DNA of 64,000 nucleotides, taken from Brevundimonas sp. UBA7506 (GTDB lineage Bacteria; Pseudomonadota; Alphaproteobacteria; Caulobacterales; Caulobacteraceae). Shown one piece after another: positions 63,268 through 64,000 of this stretch. Where the stretch lies: positions 2,000-65,999 of the forward strand of contig NZ_DLNQ01000015.1 of NCBI RefSeq assembly GCF_002479495.1, in the 5' to 3' direction. Position 1 is the first letter of the stretch, and every line of letters starts with the position of its first letter. A model generated the notes under the pieces. That model made no database searches, was not told the DNA's origin, and was given only the letters and a program-made list of their open reading frames with translations. The position numbers and the translations under genes are program-made.

Positions 63268-63367
63268 GATGAGGTTCCTTGTCGGCGGGGAGATCCGAAC
63301 CCCTCGAACATGGACCCTCGCGCCCCTGTGGACAAACCACGGTTAGGCTAGGTCGAGTGAGTTCGGA

Positions 63368-64000
63368 TCACCCGACAGGATCGGCGTGGGCCTCGGCCTC
63401 GATCCAGTTGAGGAAGCGCCGCAGCTTGGGCTCGTCGGCGCGCTCGGGCAGGACCACGGCCCAGTAGGCCAGGTTATTGGTCAGGGCGTGATCGACGGGC
63501 TGGATCAACCGCCCTTCCTTGAGGTCGTCCGCCGCCAGGGGCGCCGAGGTCAGGGCCACGCCACGGCCCGACAGGGCGGCCTCCAGCGCCAGATGGCTGT
63601 GGCTGAAGACCGGGCCGCGCAGGTTCTGGACGCGCGGATCGACCACGCCGGCGCTTTCGAACCAGGCCTTCCAACCCATGCGGTCCGAATAGGGCATGTC
63701 GTGCCAGCTTTCGTGGATCAGAACCGCGTCCAGCAGGTCCGCCGGGGTGTTGACCTTGCGCGCCGCCGCCAGCGACGGGGCGCAGACCGGGATCAGGCGT
63801 TCGCTCATCAACCGACGCGCCGTCTGGCCGGGATAGGGTCCCTCGCCGTAACGCAAGGCCACGTCGGCCTCGCCGTTGGACAGGTCGGCGATGCGGTCCT
63901 CGGCGAAAACGATCAGATCCAGGTCGGGATTGTCCTCGCTGAAACGGTGCAGGCGCGGCGACAGCCACTTGCCCGCCAGCGACGGCAGGGCCGAGATCCG
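63368..64000 (-). CDS. LysR family regulator, GcvA-like (5' end outside window)
   Basis: The visible 210 codons are the effector-binding domain of a LysR regulator. They begin RISALPSLAGKWLSPRLHRF, then LIVFAEDRIADLSNGEADVA, LRYGEGPYPGQ, LIPVCAPSLAAARKVNTPAD and VLPERADEPKLRRFLNWIEA. The GcvA-like subgroup shows the SLAxKWLxPRLxRF and LRYGxGxYPG patterns. The N-terminal helix-turn-helix lies beyond the right edge. A GTG inside the frame at 63862 is not a start. Confidence 0.92.
   Translation of the reverse strand, partial: RISALPSLAGKWLSPRLHRFSEDNPDLDLIVFAEDRIADLSNGEADVALRYGEGPYPGQTARRLMSERLIPVCAPSLAAARKVNTPADLLDAVLIHESWHDMPYSDRMGWKAWFESAGVVDPRVQNLRGPVFSHSHLALEAALSGRGVALTSAPLAADDLKEGRLIQPVDHALTNNLAYWAVVLPERADEPKLRRFLNWIEAEAHADPVG

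Overview
The window is chromosomal DNA from a very GC-rich alphaproteobacterium, most likely of the order Caulobacterales and Brevundimonas-like. This is inferred from the coding style, from a lipoprotein of the CC0125/CC1285 type first named in Caulobacter, and from neighbourhoods such as tsaD-gpsA opposite hemC-hemD, ftsY-yciB, and ftsK/lolA/xthA. Genes are densely packed on both strands, and no stretch over about 300 bases lacks a gene. I see no prophage, insertion sequence, CRISPR array, rRNA or replication origin. One RNA gene is certain (tRNA-Thr, anticodon CGT) and one small RNA is a candidate.

Layout. 1-8 kb: end-truncated chemoreceptor, trmB, htpX, an SdhAF4-type assembly factor, a secreted protein with 11 heptad repeats, pyrF, a MarC-family protein, an SDR and an Rrf2 regulator. 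8-16 kb: phosphotransferase, glycerol kinase, threonine/serine dehydratase, MaoC hydratase, a membrane MHYT-PAS-HWE histidine kinase, and a sugar oxidoreductase/aminotransferase pair. 16-28 kb: AGE epimerase and GmhB-like phosphatase, alpha/beta hydrolase, nadE, ftsY-yciB, a MarR regulator with a lysine-rich tail, ccmC-ccmD-ccmG, PfkB-family adenosine kinase and an ATP-grasp protein. 28-38 kb: nth, an EmrAB-TetR efflux operon with a palindromic operator, creatininase, phasin, Rieske protein, gpsA-tsaD and hemC-hemD. 38-51 kb: tRNA-Thr, GH95 alpha-L-fucosidase, metK with an upstream palindrome and a TTG start, argG, a sorbosone-type dehydrogenase, two tandem secreted paralogues, a LysE exporter, a lipoprotein with an excellent EcfG-type promoter, a DUF6065-like protein, a ProX-like editing protein, and a MarR/S41-peptidase operon. 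51-64 kb: cnoX-like thioredoxin, LON-domain protein and Trm112, three translationally coupled microproteins, ubiH-like hydroxylase, ftsK, an AT-richer NYN-domain gene inserted before lolA, the candidate sRNA, xthA, an SLC13 permease, small hypotheticals, and a LysR regulator cut by the window end.

Most genes are housekeeping (tRNA modification, haem and cytochrome c maturation, NAD, SAM, arginine, pyrimidine, cell division, lipoprotein sorting) with accessory regulators and exporters between them. The least expected content lies between genes. Two families of short structured repeats keep their hairpins while the stem bases change in step. A roughly 100-nt RNA candidate has a C-rich loop and a strong terminator. 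Several palindromic operators sit next to matching regulator genes.
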